Notes under the pieces: model-generated
The model's input: only the letters and a program-made list of their open reading frames with translations
Databases searched by the model: none
Told to the model about the DNA's origin: nothing
Shown here: positions 52,501-60,717 of the stretch, piece by piece
Numbering within the stretch: the first letter of the stretch is position 1
Layout of the letters: the number at the start of each line of letters is the position of its first letter
Assembly: GCF_030680185.1 (NCBI RefSeq)
Contig: NZ_JAUXVZ010000027.1
Span: 1-64,000 of the forward strand
Direction: 5' to 3'
DNA from: Phenylobacterium sp.
GTDB lineage: Bacteria > Pseudomonadota > Alphaproteobacteria > Caulobacterales > Caulobacteraceae
DNA: 64,000 nucleotides
Program-made: the position numbers and the translations under genes

Positions 52501-52538
52501 ATAGCTTTGACTACCTTATATGCGCAAGGCTACAAATC
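52501..52538. promoter_or_regulatory. divergent promoter with operator dyad shared with the TonB-receptor gene
   Basis: ATAGC-TTTG-ACTAC (52501-52514) matches the TonB-receptor dyad at both arms. The rightward TTGACT (52507-52512) and TACAAA eighteen bases on could serve the PfkB gene. The leftward TTGATT...TATAAG resembles the receptor promoter but with only 14 bases between. The dyad overlaps one -35 and the leftward transcription start region. Confidence 0.5.
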
Positions 52539-52562
52539 AACCACGCATCGGACGGAGATAGC

Positions 52563-53507
52563 ATGACTGGCGGCCTACTCTGTATCGGGCTGACCACGCT
52601 GGACGTGGCGGCCCGCCCCATCGACGCGCTGCCGAAGGGCGAGGGGACGCGCCTGATCGAGGGGGTCGCCGTCGCGCCGGCGGGCACAGCCGCAGGGGCG
52701 GCGATGGTGGCCGCCCGCCTCGGCGTCGCGACGCAGCTGGCGGGCAGCATCGGCTCCGATTTCATGGGTCGGGTGGTGCGGCTTGGCCTGGAAGAGCAGG
52801 GCGTCGACACCTCTCTCCTCCAGGTCATCGAAGGGTCTCCGACCTCGGCCACGGTCCTGACGATCGATTCAGGCGGGGGCCGCCCGAACTTCCACGCCCT
52901 CGGCGCCGGGCTGTTTGCGCCGGTCGGCGAGCCGGTCATCGCCGCCGCAAAGGCGGCCGCCTTTTTCCACTACGGCGCCATCGGCGGGCCGGCCACGGAT
53001 GGCGGGCCTGGCCTGGCCGTCATGCAGGCGGCGAAGGCGGCGGGCGCGGTCGTGACCTGCGACCTGATCTCGCCGCAGGCCACGGCGCTGGCCGAGCTGG
53101 AACGGCTGCTGCCCTATACCGACTACTTCATGCCCAGCGTCAGCGAGGCCTTCGCCCTGTCGGGCGCGCAGGATCTCTCGGCGGCGGCTGATGTGTTCCT
53201 GGGTCTGGGCGCCGGCGCCGTAATCATCAAGAACGGGGGGGCCGGCTCCTATGTCGCGCTGGGGGCGGAGCGGACGGTTCTGCCGGCCTATGACATCACG
53301 CCTGTCGACACGACGAGCTGTGGCGATTCCTACTGCGCGGGCTTCATCGCCGGCCTGAGCCGCGGCCTCGCCCCGTTGGACGCCGCCCGTTTCGCGACGG
53401 CGGTGGCGGCGCTGGTGGCGCAAGGCCTGGCCACCCTGGGCAAGCTGGACTCCTATGACGGCGTCCTTCAGGCGATGAGGACGATGCGCTTGAAGGAGCC
53501 GGGCTGA
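52563..53507 (+). CDS. PfkB-family carbohydrate kinase
   Basis: 314 residues, ribokinase fold. N-terminal GGLLCIGLTTLDVAARPIDALPKG and VAVAPAGTAAGAAMVAARLG; the C-terminal anion-hole motif is DTTSCGDSYCAGFIAGL with the catalytic Asp intact (Ser-Cys replaces the usual Gly-Ala). It phosphorylates a sugar, ketose or nucleoside. ATG 52563 with GGAG upstream. It is coupled to the aldolase gene by an overlapping TGATG, suggesting kinase then aldolase action. Confidence 0.9.
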   Translation: MTGGLLCIGLTTLDVAARPIDALPKGEGTRLIEGVAVAPAGTAAGAAMVAARLGVATQLAGSIGSDFMGRVVRLGLEEQGVDTSLLQVIEGSPTSATVLTIDSGGGRPNFHALGAGLFAPVGEPVIAAAKAAAFFHYGAIGGPATDGGPGLAVMQAAKAAGAVVTCDLISPQATALAELERLLPYTDYFMPSVSEAFALSGAQDLSAAADVFLGLGAGAVIIKNGGAGSYVALGAERTVLPAYDITPVDTTSCGDSYCAGFIAGLSRGLAPLDAARFATAVAALVAQGLATLGKLDSYDGVLQAMRTMRLKEPG

Positions 53508-54157
53508 TGTCGGCGGACAAGGAAGCCAGGCTACGGAGCCGAATGGTGGAGACCATGCGGGCCATGGACGCCCGCGGCCTGAACCGTGGCACTTCGGGCA
53601 ATCTTTCGGCCCGACTGGGCGAGGGGATGCTGGTGACCCCCAGCGGCGTGCCGCCGGAGCGGCTCACCCCCGAAGCGATGGTGTTCGTCGCTGCTGACGA
53701 CTCCATTCCCGCAGGCCAGCTGAAGCCGTCCAGCGAGTGGCGGATGCACATGCAGATCCTGCGACGGCGGCCCGATGTCGGCGCCGTCGTCCATTGTCAC
53801 TCCCGCCACGCCACCATCCTGGCCTGCGCCGGGCGGCCGATCCCGGCGGTTCATTACATGGTCGGCGTCAGCGGCGGGCCGAGCGTCCCCTTGGCGCCCT
53901 ATGCGACCTTCGGCTCCGAAGAGCTCGCCGATCTCGTCGTGGCGGCGCTGGATGGCCGGAATGCAGCCCTGATGGCCAACCATGGCCAGATCACGGTGGC
54001 CCCGACGCTCGGCGCGGCCCTGATGATCGCCGAGGAGATTGAGGAACAGGCCGCGGTCTATTGGGGCTGTCTGGCCATCGGCGGTCCTAATCTGCTGTCA
54101 GACGACCAGATGGACGAGATTCTGGTGCGGTTCGGCTCCTACGGGCAGACGAAGTGA
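53507..54157 (+). CDS. class II aldolase/adducin family protein
   Basis: 216 residues, zinc-dependent. Metal ligands His96 and His98 (VVHCHSRHATIL) and a third His159 (MANHGQITV); catalytic Glu77 lies in SSEWRMHM. The family includes L-fuculose-1-phosphate and related aldolases that cleave ketose-1-phosphates to dihydroxyacetone phosphate and an aldehyde, matching the kinase just upstream. GTGA coupling to the MFS gene. Confidence 0.9.
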   Translation: MSADKEARLRSRMVETMRAMDARGLNRGTSGNLSARLGEGMLVTPSGVPPERLTPEAMVFVAADDSIPAGQLKPSSEWRMHMQILRRRPDVGAVVHCHSRHATILACAGRPIPAVHYMVGVSGGPSVPLAPYATFGSEELADLVVAALDGRNAALMANHGQITVAPTLGAALMIAEEIEEQAAVYWGCLAIGGPNLLSDDQMDEILVRFGSYGQTK

Positions 54158-55320
54158 GCGCGTCGGCCGAGACTCTGGAGCGGCCCGAGCCACTGAACTT
54201 TGCCATCCTGCATATCGGCATCGTCGCCCTTCTGATCGCGGGCCTGCAGCCCCTGGTGCTGGGCGGGCTGGCCGAGGCCGGTCGACTGACGGTCTCGGGC
54301 ATCGGGCTTGCCGCCACGGCTGAACTGCTGGCCCTGGGGGCGGTCTGCGGCCTGGCCGCCGCCCTGCTGCGGCCCACACATCTGCGGGCCAAGCTGGCGG
54401 TGGCCTGCCTGGCCCACGCCGCCTGTAACCTTGCCAGTGTCTGGGGCGCCGATGGGGTCCTGATCGGCCTGCGGGGCCTGGCCGGGGCTGCGGCCGGCGT
54501 GATGCTCTGGTCGACCATCGGGATGATCTCGCGCTCGGTCCGGCCCGAGCGTCAGGCCGGCATCTTCATCACGGGTCAGACCCTGGCCCAGCTGTTGCTG
54601 GCGGCGCTGCTGCCGCGGACGGTCATGACGGCGTTTGGCGTGGACGGCGCCCTTGTGGCCCTGGCCGTAATTTCGCTGACTGCAGCCCTGGCCGCCCTAG
54701 GCGCGCCGCGCAGCTTCGCCCCCTTGCCGCGACCGACCGCCGGTGCGACGGGCCTGCCGCCGCTGGCCTGGGTCGGGCTGTTTGCGGTGTTCCTCTACAT
54801 GGCCTTCATCGTGGCGATCTGGGTCTATCTGGAGCCCCTGGCCGCCGCTGCGGGCCTGGCGCCGGCGCAGGCTCACGACGCTGTGGCGGCCGCCTTGGCC
54901 ATGCAGGTCCTGGGCGGTTTGGCGGCGACCCTGATCGGCGCGCGCCTGAGGGCGAGCCACGTGATCATCACCGCAGCAGTCATCAATCTTGGCCTGGTGG
55001 TCGGCCTGTCGGCCCATCCCGCCGGGCTGGTGTTCATCGGCCTGGTGGCCGCCTTTGGCTTCCTGTGGCTGTTCGTGCTTCCGTTCTACACCGTGCTTCT
55101 GATCGGCATTGACCCGACCCGCCGCTCCGCCATGCAACTCGGCGCCGCCCAGCTTCTGGGCAGCAGCGCAGGCCCGCTGGCGGCGGCGCTGCTGGTGGGC
55201 GAAAGCAATGCGGACGGGGCGATGAAGCTGGCCGGCGTCTGCCTGGCCGCGGCGCTTGTCCTGTTTGTCGGCGTCGTGGTGGCGCTTGCGCGCAAAGGCC
55301 CGCTGCCAAGCGGCGTTTAG
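54154..55320 (+). CDS. MFS transporter
   Basis: 388-residue inner-membrane transporter with about twelve helices and the loop motif GLAAALLRPTHLRAKLAVACL between helices 2 and 3. GTG 54154 overlaps the aldolase TGA. It is probably the uptake or efflux system for the substrate of this island. Direction and ligand unknown. Confidence 0.85.
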   Translation: MSASAETLERPEPLNFAILHIGIVALLIAGLQPLVLGGLAEAGRLTVSGIGLAATAELLALGAVCGLAAALLRPTHLRAKLAVACLAHAACNLASVWGADGVLIGLRGLAGAAAGVMLWSTIGMISRSVRPERQAGIFITGQTLAQLLLAALLPRTVMTAFGVDGALVALAVISLTAALAALGAPRSFAPLPRPTAGATGLPPLAWVGLFAVFLYMAFIVAIWVYLEPLAAAAGLAPAQAHDAVAAALAMQVLGGLAATLIGARLRASHVIITAAVINLGLVVGLSAHPAGLVFIGLVAAFGFLWLFVLPFYTVLLIGIDPTRRSAMQLGAAQLLGSSAGPLAAALLVGESNADGAMKLAGVCLAAALVLFVGVVVALARKGPLPSGV

Positions 55321-55994
55321 CTCTTGGCGTAGCGCTCGGCCAGCCGGCGATAATGCATCGCCACCATCCAGCAGACGTCCTCGTTGATCCGATCCTCGTC
55401 CTCGGTCGGCTCTTCCAGCACCATCTCCGTGGCGGCGTACATCATCTCGGTGGTGAGGCGCGCTGAGCGGAACAGCTCGACTTCGGGAACGTCCGGATAA
55501 GAGCTGGTGAGGCGCGCGCTGATCTGCGCGGCGACCTGGTCGCGCGACGCGATGCGGATGTCCCGCAACAGTGGCACAGCGCGAAGGGCGCGCATGATCC
55601 AGATCCCGCCGGGGCTGTTGCGGGTGATTTCATTCACCTGGCGCTGCATCTCCCGGTTCTTCGCGACGGCCTCATCAAGGCTGGCGGCCTGCAGACCGCC
55701 GGACTGAACCCAGGCGAACACGGCTTCGTCCTGCGCCTCCATCAACCGGCGCGCCAGCTCTCCGAGGATGGCGTACTTGTTCGGGAAGTACCGGTAGAGG
55801 GCAGGCGGCGTGATCCCCGCCCGCTCGCAGACGAGGTTGGTGGACAGGCGCTCGAAGCCCACCTCGCCCAGAAGCTCGCCCGCCGTCGAGAGCACGGCCT
55901 CAAACGTGTTGCGCGCGCGGCTTTGCGAAGGCGTGGCGCGGGCGTCGAGCGAGACGAGCATCGGCTCGGCGGGCAGCGCTACGCGCTTGGGCAT
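55317..55994 (-). CDS. TetR-family transcriptional regulator
   Basis: 225 residues. Helix-turn-helix LLGEVGFERLSTNLVCERAGITPPALYRYFPNKYAILGEL (about 38-78), then a helical ligand-binding domain. GAGGTGAG precedes the ATG. It converges with the MFS gene with a four-base overlap and closes the island, so it is the best candidate to bind the ATAGY-N4-ACTAY dyads upstream of the receptor and PfkB genes. Confidence 0.9.
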   Translation of the reverse strand: MPKRVALPAEPMLVSLDARATPSQSRARNTFEAVLSTAGELLGEVGFERLSTNLVCERAGITPPALYRYFPNKYAILGELARRLMEAQDEAVFAWVQSGGLQAASLDEAVAKNREMQRQVNEITRNSPGGIWIMRALRAVPLLRDIRIASRDQVAAQISARLTSSYPDVPEVELFRSARLTTEMMYAATEMVLEEPTEDEDRINEDVCWMVAMHYRRLAERYAKS

Positions 55995-56120
55995 CTCACC
56001 TCATCAGGAGTTGTCGCGCGGACGGGCCGCTTTTCCGTCTTAAGCTTATCTCATCGGCGCCGCAGGGTCATCCTCGGCGCCGAGAGCGCTGGAGAGGTGG
56101 CGCGCCGCGCGCCCAGGATC

Positions 56121-56672
56121 CTAGGCGATGCGGCGCCCGTCGATGGCGGCCAGGCGCAGGCGCGGCGCGGCCTGGTTGGAGGCGCCGCCCTTGCGGATAT
56201 CCACCAGGGAAAAGCTCAGCAGCGGCAGGCCCTTGAGCCGGGCGACCATGGTCAGGGGCTGGTAGAGGCAGAGGAAGCGGTCGGGACCGTCTTCCGGGCC
56301 GGCCAGCGGCGCGAACAGAATCTCCATGCCGATGGCGACGCCTTCAGCATGGGCCTTGGCGGTCACGACAATGGGCTCTGGCCGTCGGCGCGCCATCTCC
56401 AGGGCGGTCTGCAAGTCCATCCGATCCTGAGCGCTGAACAGCGAAAGGGCGTTCTGCTGGCGCAGATCGCGCTGGTGCAGTTCACCGACCAGGGCGCCGG
56501 CCAGACGGATCGGATAGATGCCCGAACAGACCCGCCCCAGCATCACGACCTGGGGCAGCAGGTCGGCAAAGTCAGCCGGACTGATCGACGTCCGCGGCGG
56601 CGGCCCCCCCGGAAGAGCCCGATCTTGCCAATAGTCTATCAACCGTTCCGTGTTTGGATGGCACATCGACAT
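56121..56672 (-). CDS. PAS_5-type (PAS-like) domain protein
   Basis: 183 residues, cytoplasmic. The opening TERLIDYWQDRALPGGPPPRTSISPADFADLLPQVVMLGRV and YPIRLAGALVGELHQRDLRQQNALSLF match the PAS_5 family common in Caulobacterales and Rhizobiales. No output domain is present, so it probably binds a ligand or partner. Function unknown. Confidence 0.78.
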   Translation of the reverse strand: MSMCHPNTERLIDYWQDRALPGGPPPRTSISPADFADLLPQVVMLGRVCSGIYPIRLAGALVGELHQRDLRQQNALSLFSAQDRMDLQTALEMARRRPEPIVVTAKAHAEGVAIGMEILFAPLAGPEDGPDRFLCLYQPLTMVARLKGLPLLSFSLVDIRKGGASNQAAPRLRLAAIDGRRIA

Positions 56673-56843
56673 CGCTGCGCGGCTCCAGTCGCGGCCAATC
56701 GCGGCCGCATGGGGCTTGCAGAAGAATTCGGACCAAGCCGGCTCTGTCTCCTTCCGGGACAGTCGTGATCGGGCGGCTCCTCACTCAGGAGCCTCTCGGC
56801 GTGAAATTTGCAGGGGTCCGCAGTATTGAGTTGGGAGGCCGAG

Positions 56844-57725
56844 ATGGCGCCGCAAAAGACCCTGCTTGGCTTGATCCTGGGATCGGGTCTGTTCCTCTTG
56901 GCAGGCGCCGCGCCCGAACGGGCCGAGGCCTGCTGTGAGCCCCCGCCGCCGGCATGCTGCACGCCGCCGCCGCCGCCCTGCTGCAAGCCGCCGCCCCCGC
57001 CGCCGCTGCCCTCCAATCCCCCCTGCTGCACCTCGCCCGGTCACGGCGTGAAGGTGCCGGGCGTCAATGTGGTGGTCGCGCCCACCGTGGTGGTGAACGC
57101 CAGCGCCGGCGCCAGTGTGCGCGCCTCGGCCGGCGCCGGCGCCGGCGCGGGTTCGGCGGTCTATTATGGTGGCGGCGGAGGCGGCGGTTATTACTCGCCC
57201 CCCGTGGCCACGGGCCTCATCCAGGGTCTGAACGTCGAGGGCGGCCGCAAGATGAAGCGGACGGCCTATGAGGCGACCCGCTCCAGCACCCGTCGCGTGG
57301 TGATCCAGGCCGTCTGCATCGACGATCGTCAGTCGCCGCACCCGGCTGCGCAGCTCTTCCCCGAGCGCGATGTTCGCGACATCTTCGACGGCGAACTCTA
57401 TCGCTGCCTGGCGGGCACGCGCCTGCAGGCGACCATCGCCGAATATTCCGGCCAGGTGGACTTCTCCGGCGGCCAGTCGCTGGTCTGCGCCAAGGGCGAG
57501 GCCCTTTATCACGCCCCCGGCGGCCAGGTGACCTGCCGTCCCCAGAAGCCGGCCCGCGACTGCAACGAGCGCTCGCTGCTCCGTCGCTTCGGCGCCGGCA
57601 TCAAGATCCTGACCATGGTCAGCACCGAGACCTACACCGCCTATCGCGAGGAAGAGGAATACTCCGAGTCCTCCTCCTCGATGGCGCTGAGCCTCGACGG
57701 CGGCGTCGGCGGCACGGTCTACTAA
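56844..57725 (+). CDS. secreted CC/polyproline-repeat protein, unknown
   Basis: 293 residues. Signal peptide (residues 1-27, ending near ERAEA), then a short array of double cysteines spaced by prolines: CC at 30-31, 38-39, 46-47 and 61-62, with Pro-rich linkers. A glycine-rich stretch (GGGGGGGYYSPP) precedes a conserved-looking domain with RRVVIQAVCIDDRQSPHPAAQLFPERDVRDIFDGELYRCLAG. GGGAGG precedes ATG 56844. I do not recognise the family; a cell-surface or envelope structural role is a guess. It converges on an M16 peptidase gene. Confidence 0.7.
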   Translation: MAPQKTLLGLILGSGLFLLAGAAPERAEACCEPPPPACCTPPPPPCCKPPPPPPLPSNPPCCTSPGHGVKVPGVNVVVAPTVVVNASAGASVRASAGAGAGAGSAVYYGGGGGGGYYSPPVATGLIQGLNVEGGRKMKRTAYEATRSSTRRVVIQAVCIDDRQSPHPAAQLFPERDVRDIFDGELYRCLAGTRLQATIAEYSGQVDFSGGQSLVCAKGEALYHAPGGQVTCRPQKPARDCNERSLLRRFGAGIKILTMVSTETYTAYREEEEYSESSSSMALSLDGGVGGTVY

Positions 57726-57732
57726 GGGGCGC

Positions 57733-60615
57733 TCAGCTCTCCGGGACCACTTCGATCTTCCAGGCGCGGTCGGGCGAAAGGATTCGCTCGGCCGCGCGCT
57801 GCACATCGGCGGCCGTGACCCGTTCAGTGCCCGGGATGACGGCGCGGATGGCTTCCAGGCGGCGGGGGTCGGTCTGGGTTCGGGCCAGCTCGCTTAGCCA
57901 GTAGTCATTGCCGACCCTGGCGCGTTCGATCCGCTCCAGCCGCGGCTGACGCGCCCGCTCCAGCTCGTCCTCATCGATAGGATTGCGGCGGAGATCATCG
58001 GCGATCTCGGCCACGTCGGTGAAGAAGGCGTCCAACCCCTCCGGCGGAATCTCCACGCTCGCCGAGATGTAGCCCCAGCCCGTCCAGACATAGGAGTGGT
58101 TGTAGTTGACCGACGGGGAATAGGTCGCGCCCTGGCTCTCGCGCAGCTCCTCCACCAGCCGAAGCCGCAGAACTTCCCCGAGAACGGCGGCCTCGCGGGC
58201 GGCCTGCGGATCGGCGAAGAAGTCGGTGCTGGGCCAGGCCACATAGCCGATGGACTGATCGGCGCGTCCCTTGTGCGTACGCCTGACCGGTGTCGCCGTG
58301 GGCGGGGGGAAGACGACCGGCGCCGCTTCGGGCCGAGAGACATCAGCGCGAGCGGGCAGGGCGCCCAGGGTGCGGGCGACCGCGTCGGTAGCCTTTTCCA
58401 CCGTGGTGTCGCCGACGATGATCACCTCGATCGGCGCGCCAGAGAGCGGACCAGCCAGCTGGGCCTTCAGGTCGTCGGGTGTGGCCTGGGCGATCTCTGC
58501 CTTGGTGGGGAAGGTCCACCGGCGATCCCCGGAATGCAGCAGGCCCGACAGATCGCGGGACAGGACGCCGCCAGCGGTCGCCTCATACTGTTCATGGATC
58601 GTCGCCCCGGCCGCCTGGATGCGCGCGAAGGCCTCCGTGCGCCAAGCCGGATCGGCCAGATAGGCGCTGAGCACCTGCATCTGGACGTCGAGGTCCTCGG
58701 GCCGGGTGGAGCCGGACAGGGTGAAGGCGTCGTCGCCTACCCGCAGGCGGGCGCCATAGACGTTGGAGGCCAGAACACGTTCCATATCCTCGGCGGTGAT
58801 CTTGCCGAGGCCGCCTTCCACCAGGGCCTGGCTCGCCCAGGCCAGGCTCTGAGTGTCGGATGGCAGGCTCTGAAGCCCGTCCCCCACATGGACGGCGACC
58901 AGGACCTCGTCATCCTGGAACCGCGTCGGCTTGATGGTCAGGCGCACGCCGTTGTCGAAGTGGACAAAGACCGTATCCAGGTCGGCCACGTCCCGGGTCT
59001 CGACGACCTTGCCGGGCGCGCCAAACTGGCTGTAGGGCCACTCCACCGCGCTCAGGGCGGCAGGCGGGGCGACCTCCGTCTGGCGCGCAGCCTCATAGGC
59101 GCTCAGCACCGCAGCCTCGCCGCCTTCGACCATGGTCGGGGTAGCCAGGAAGATCAGCGGGCCCTGACCCTGGAAAGCCTCTTGCAGCGCACGGGAGACG
59201 GTGGCCGCCTCAAGGCCATCGACGGCCTCCTCGAACAGCGCCAGGTCCTGGGCCGGACTGGTGACCACGTCATTGTCCGCCGTGGCGCCCAGGATCTGCT
59301 GGGCGAGGCTCGAAGGCCGCCGGGTGGCGGCGCCGGCCACGCTGGCGCGCAGGCGCGCGCGGTACTCGGCGATCTCCCGGTCAAGCTCATCCTGGCGCAC
59401 GCCGTGGAGGACGGCGCGGCGTTGCTCGATCTCGATGGCCTGGAGGGCTTCACGCCAGCGGCCCTCCTGAGCATTGGCGATGATGCTGGTGGTCTCGGCG
59501 GCGCCGAACTCGTCGTTCACGAAGGCCGCCGCGCCGAGGAAGGGCGGATCAGCCGCCCGCGACAGGACCGATAGGCGCCGGTTCAGCACCGAAAAACCAA
59601 GCTGTTCGATCACATCGCCCCGGCGACGCGCCTTGGTGTCGGTGGACATGTCCGGATCACGGACCCAGGCGATTTGCAGCGCCCCCTGGACGCCGGGCTC
59701 CACGGCCACCTTGGCCTCCAGGCCTCGCCGCTGGACGCCGCCAAGGTCGGGATCATCGCCTGGCGCGCCCGCGGCGGTCCAGCCGCCGAACGCTTCGATG
59801 ATCTGGGCTTCCATGGCGTCGACATCGAAATCCCCGACCGCCACCAGCAGGGCGCGCTCGGGGCGGTAATAGGCGTCGTAGAAGTCCCGAAGCCGCGAGG
59901 CTGGCGCACTGCGCAGCACCTCGACCTGGCCGATCGGGTAGCGGTCGTTCAACCGCTGGTCCTTGAGCAGGAAGGCCAGGCGGTCCTTGTAGGTGCGATA
60001 GGAGGGCGCATCCCGGGAGCGTTCCTCCGACAGCACGATGCCGCGTTCACGATCCACCGCGTCCTGGGCGATCAGCAGGTTCATCGCGGTCTCTCGCAAC
60101 AGCATCAGGCTGGTGGACAGGATCTCCTCGTCGGTCCGCGGCAGGTCCAGCTTGTAGATGGTCTCGTCAAAGCCGGTCGAAGCGTTGGTGTCGGCCCCGA
60201 AGGCCAGACCCAGGCGCTCCAGGATCTTGACCATCTCGCCCTCCGGCACGGCCTTGGAACCATTGAAGGCCATGTGCTCCAGGAAGTGGGCGAGGCCCTG
60301 CTGGTCGTCGTCCTCCATCAACGAGCCGGCGTCGATGCGCAGCCTCAGGGCGGCCTGGCCAGGGGGAATGGTCTGGCGGCGGATGGCGTAGCGCATGCCG
60401 TTGGGCAGGGCCCCGAACCGGATTTCGGGATCGACCTCTACGTCGGAGATGGCCTGGGGCCATTGGCCCGGCGCCAGATCCGCGGCCGCCGTCGCATGGG
60501 CGCCGACATGGGGCGCGGGCTCTGCGGTCTGCGGGGCGGCGTTGGCCAGGCCAAGATGGCCGGCAAGGGCGAGGGCGGCGGTAAGCGCAAGCGCCGCTCG
60601 CTTCAAAAAGATCAT
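57733..60615 (-). CDS. M16-family zinc metallopeptidase (two-module, secreted)
   Basis: 960 residues. Signal peptide ends near ALAGHLGLANA. The active N-terminal module has HFLEHMAFNG (inverted zinc motif H-x-x-E-H, His110, Glu113, His114) and the later ERGIVLSEERSRD Glu. A second, inactive-looking module follows, as in pitrilysin/insulinase-type enzymes. It probably degrades peptides in the periplasm or outside. Located downstream of hfaD on the same strand with 102 bases between. Confidence 0.92.
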   Translation of the reverse strand: MIFLKRAALALTAALALAGHLGLANAAPQTAEPAPHVGAHATAAADLAPGQWPQAISDVEVDPEIRFGALPNGMRYAIRRQTIPPGQAALRLRIDAGSLMEDDDQQGLAHFLEHMAFNGSKAVPEGEMVKILERLGLAFGADTNASTGFDETIYKLDLPRTDEEILSTSLMLLRETAMNLLIAQDAVDRERGIVLSEERSRDAPSYRTYKDRLAFLLKDQRLNDRYPIGQVEVLRSAPASRLRDFYDAYYRPERALLVAVGDFDVDAMEAQIIEAFGGWTAAGAPGDDPDLGGVQRRGLEAKVAVEPGVQGALQIAWVRDPDMSTDTKARRRGDVIEQLGFSVLNRRLSVLSRAADPPFLGAAAFVNDEFGAAETTSIIANAQEGRWREALQAIEIEQRRAVLHGVRQDELDREIAEYRARLRASVAGAATRRPSSLAQQILGATADNDVVTSPAQDLALFEEAVDGLEAATVSRALQEAFQGQGPLIFLATPTMVEGGEAAVLSAYEAARQTEVAPPAALSAVEWPYSQFGAPGKVVETRDVADLDTVFVHFDNGVRLTIKPTRFQDDEVLVAVHVGDGLQSLPSDTQSLAWASQALVEGGLGKITAEDMERVLASNVYGARLRVGDDAFTLSGSTRPEDLDVQMQVLSAYLADPAWRTEAFARIQAAGATIHEQYEATAGGVLSRDLSGLLHSGDRRWTFPTKAEIAQATPDDLKAQLAGPLSGAPIEVIIVGDTTVEKATDAVARTLGALPARADVSRPEAAPVVFPPPTATPVRRTHKGRADQSIGYVAWPSTDFFADPQAAREAAVLGEVLRLRLVEELRESQGATYSPSVNYNHSYVWTGWGYISASVEIPPEGLDAFFTDVAEIADDLRRNPIDEDELERARQPRLERIERARVGNDYWLSELARTQTDPRRLEAIRAVIPGTERVTAADVQRAAERILSPDRAWKIEVVPES

Positions 60616-60717
60616 GGATGCGTCCGCAATTCACCAGAATAGCGCGCACCATCGCCGCCGGATGGGGCGAGGGCAAGGCGCGATGGCGACGGACGCGGAG
60701 CTCTCGCCCCGACAACG

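Noticed and set aside
58096..59574. 492-codon open frame antisense to the M16 peptidase
   Set aside because: Shadow of a gene with intact zinc motif; no start signal.
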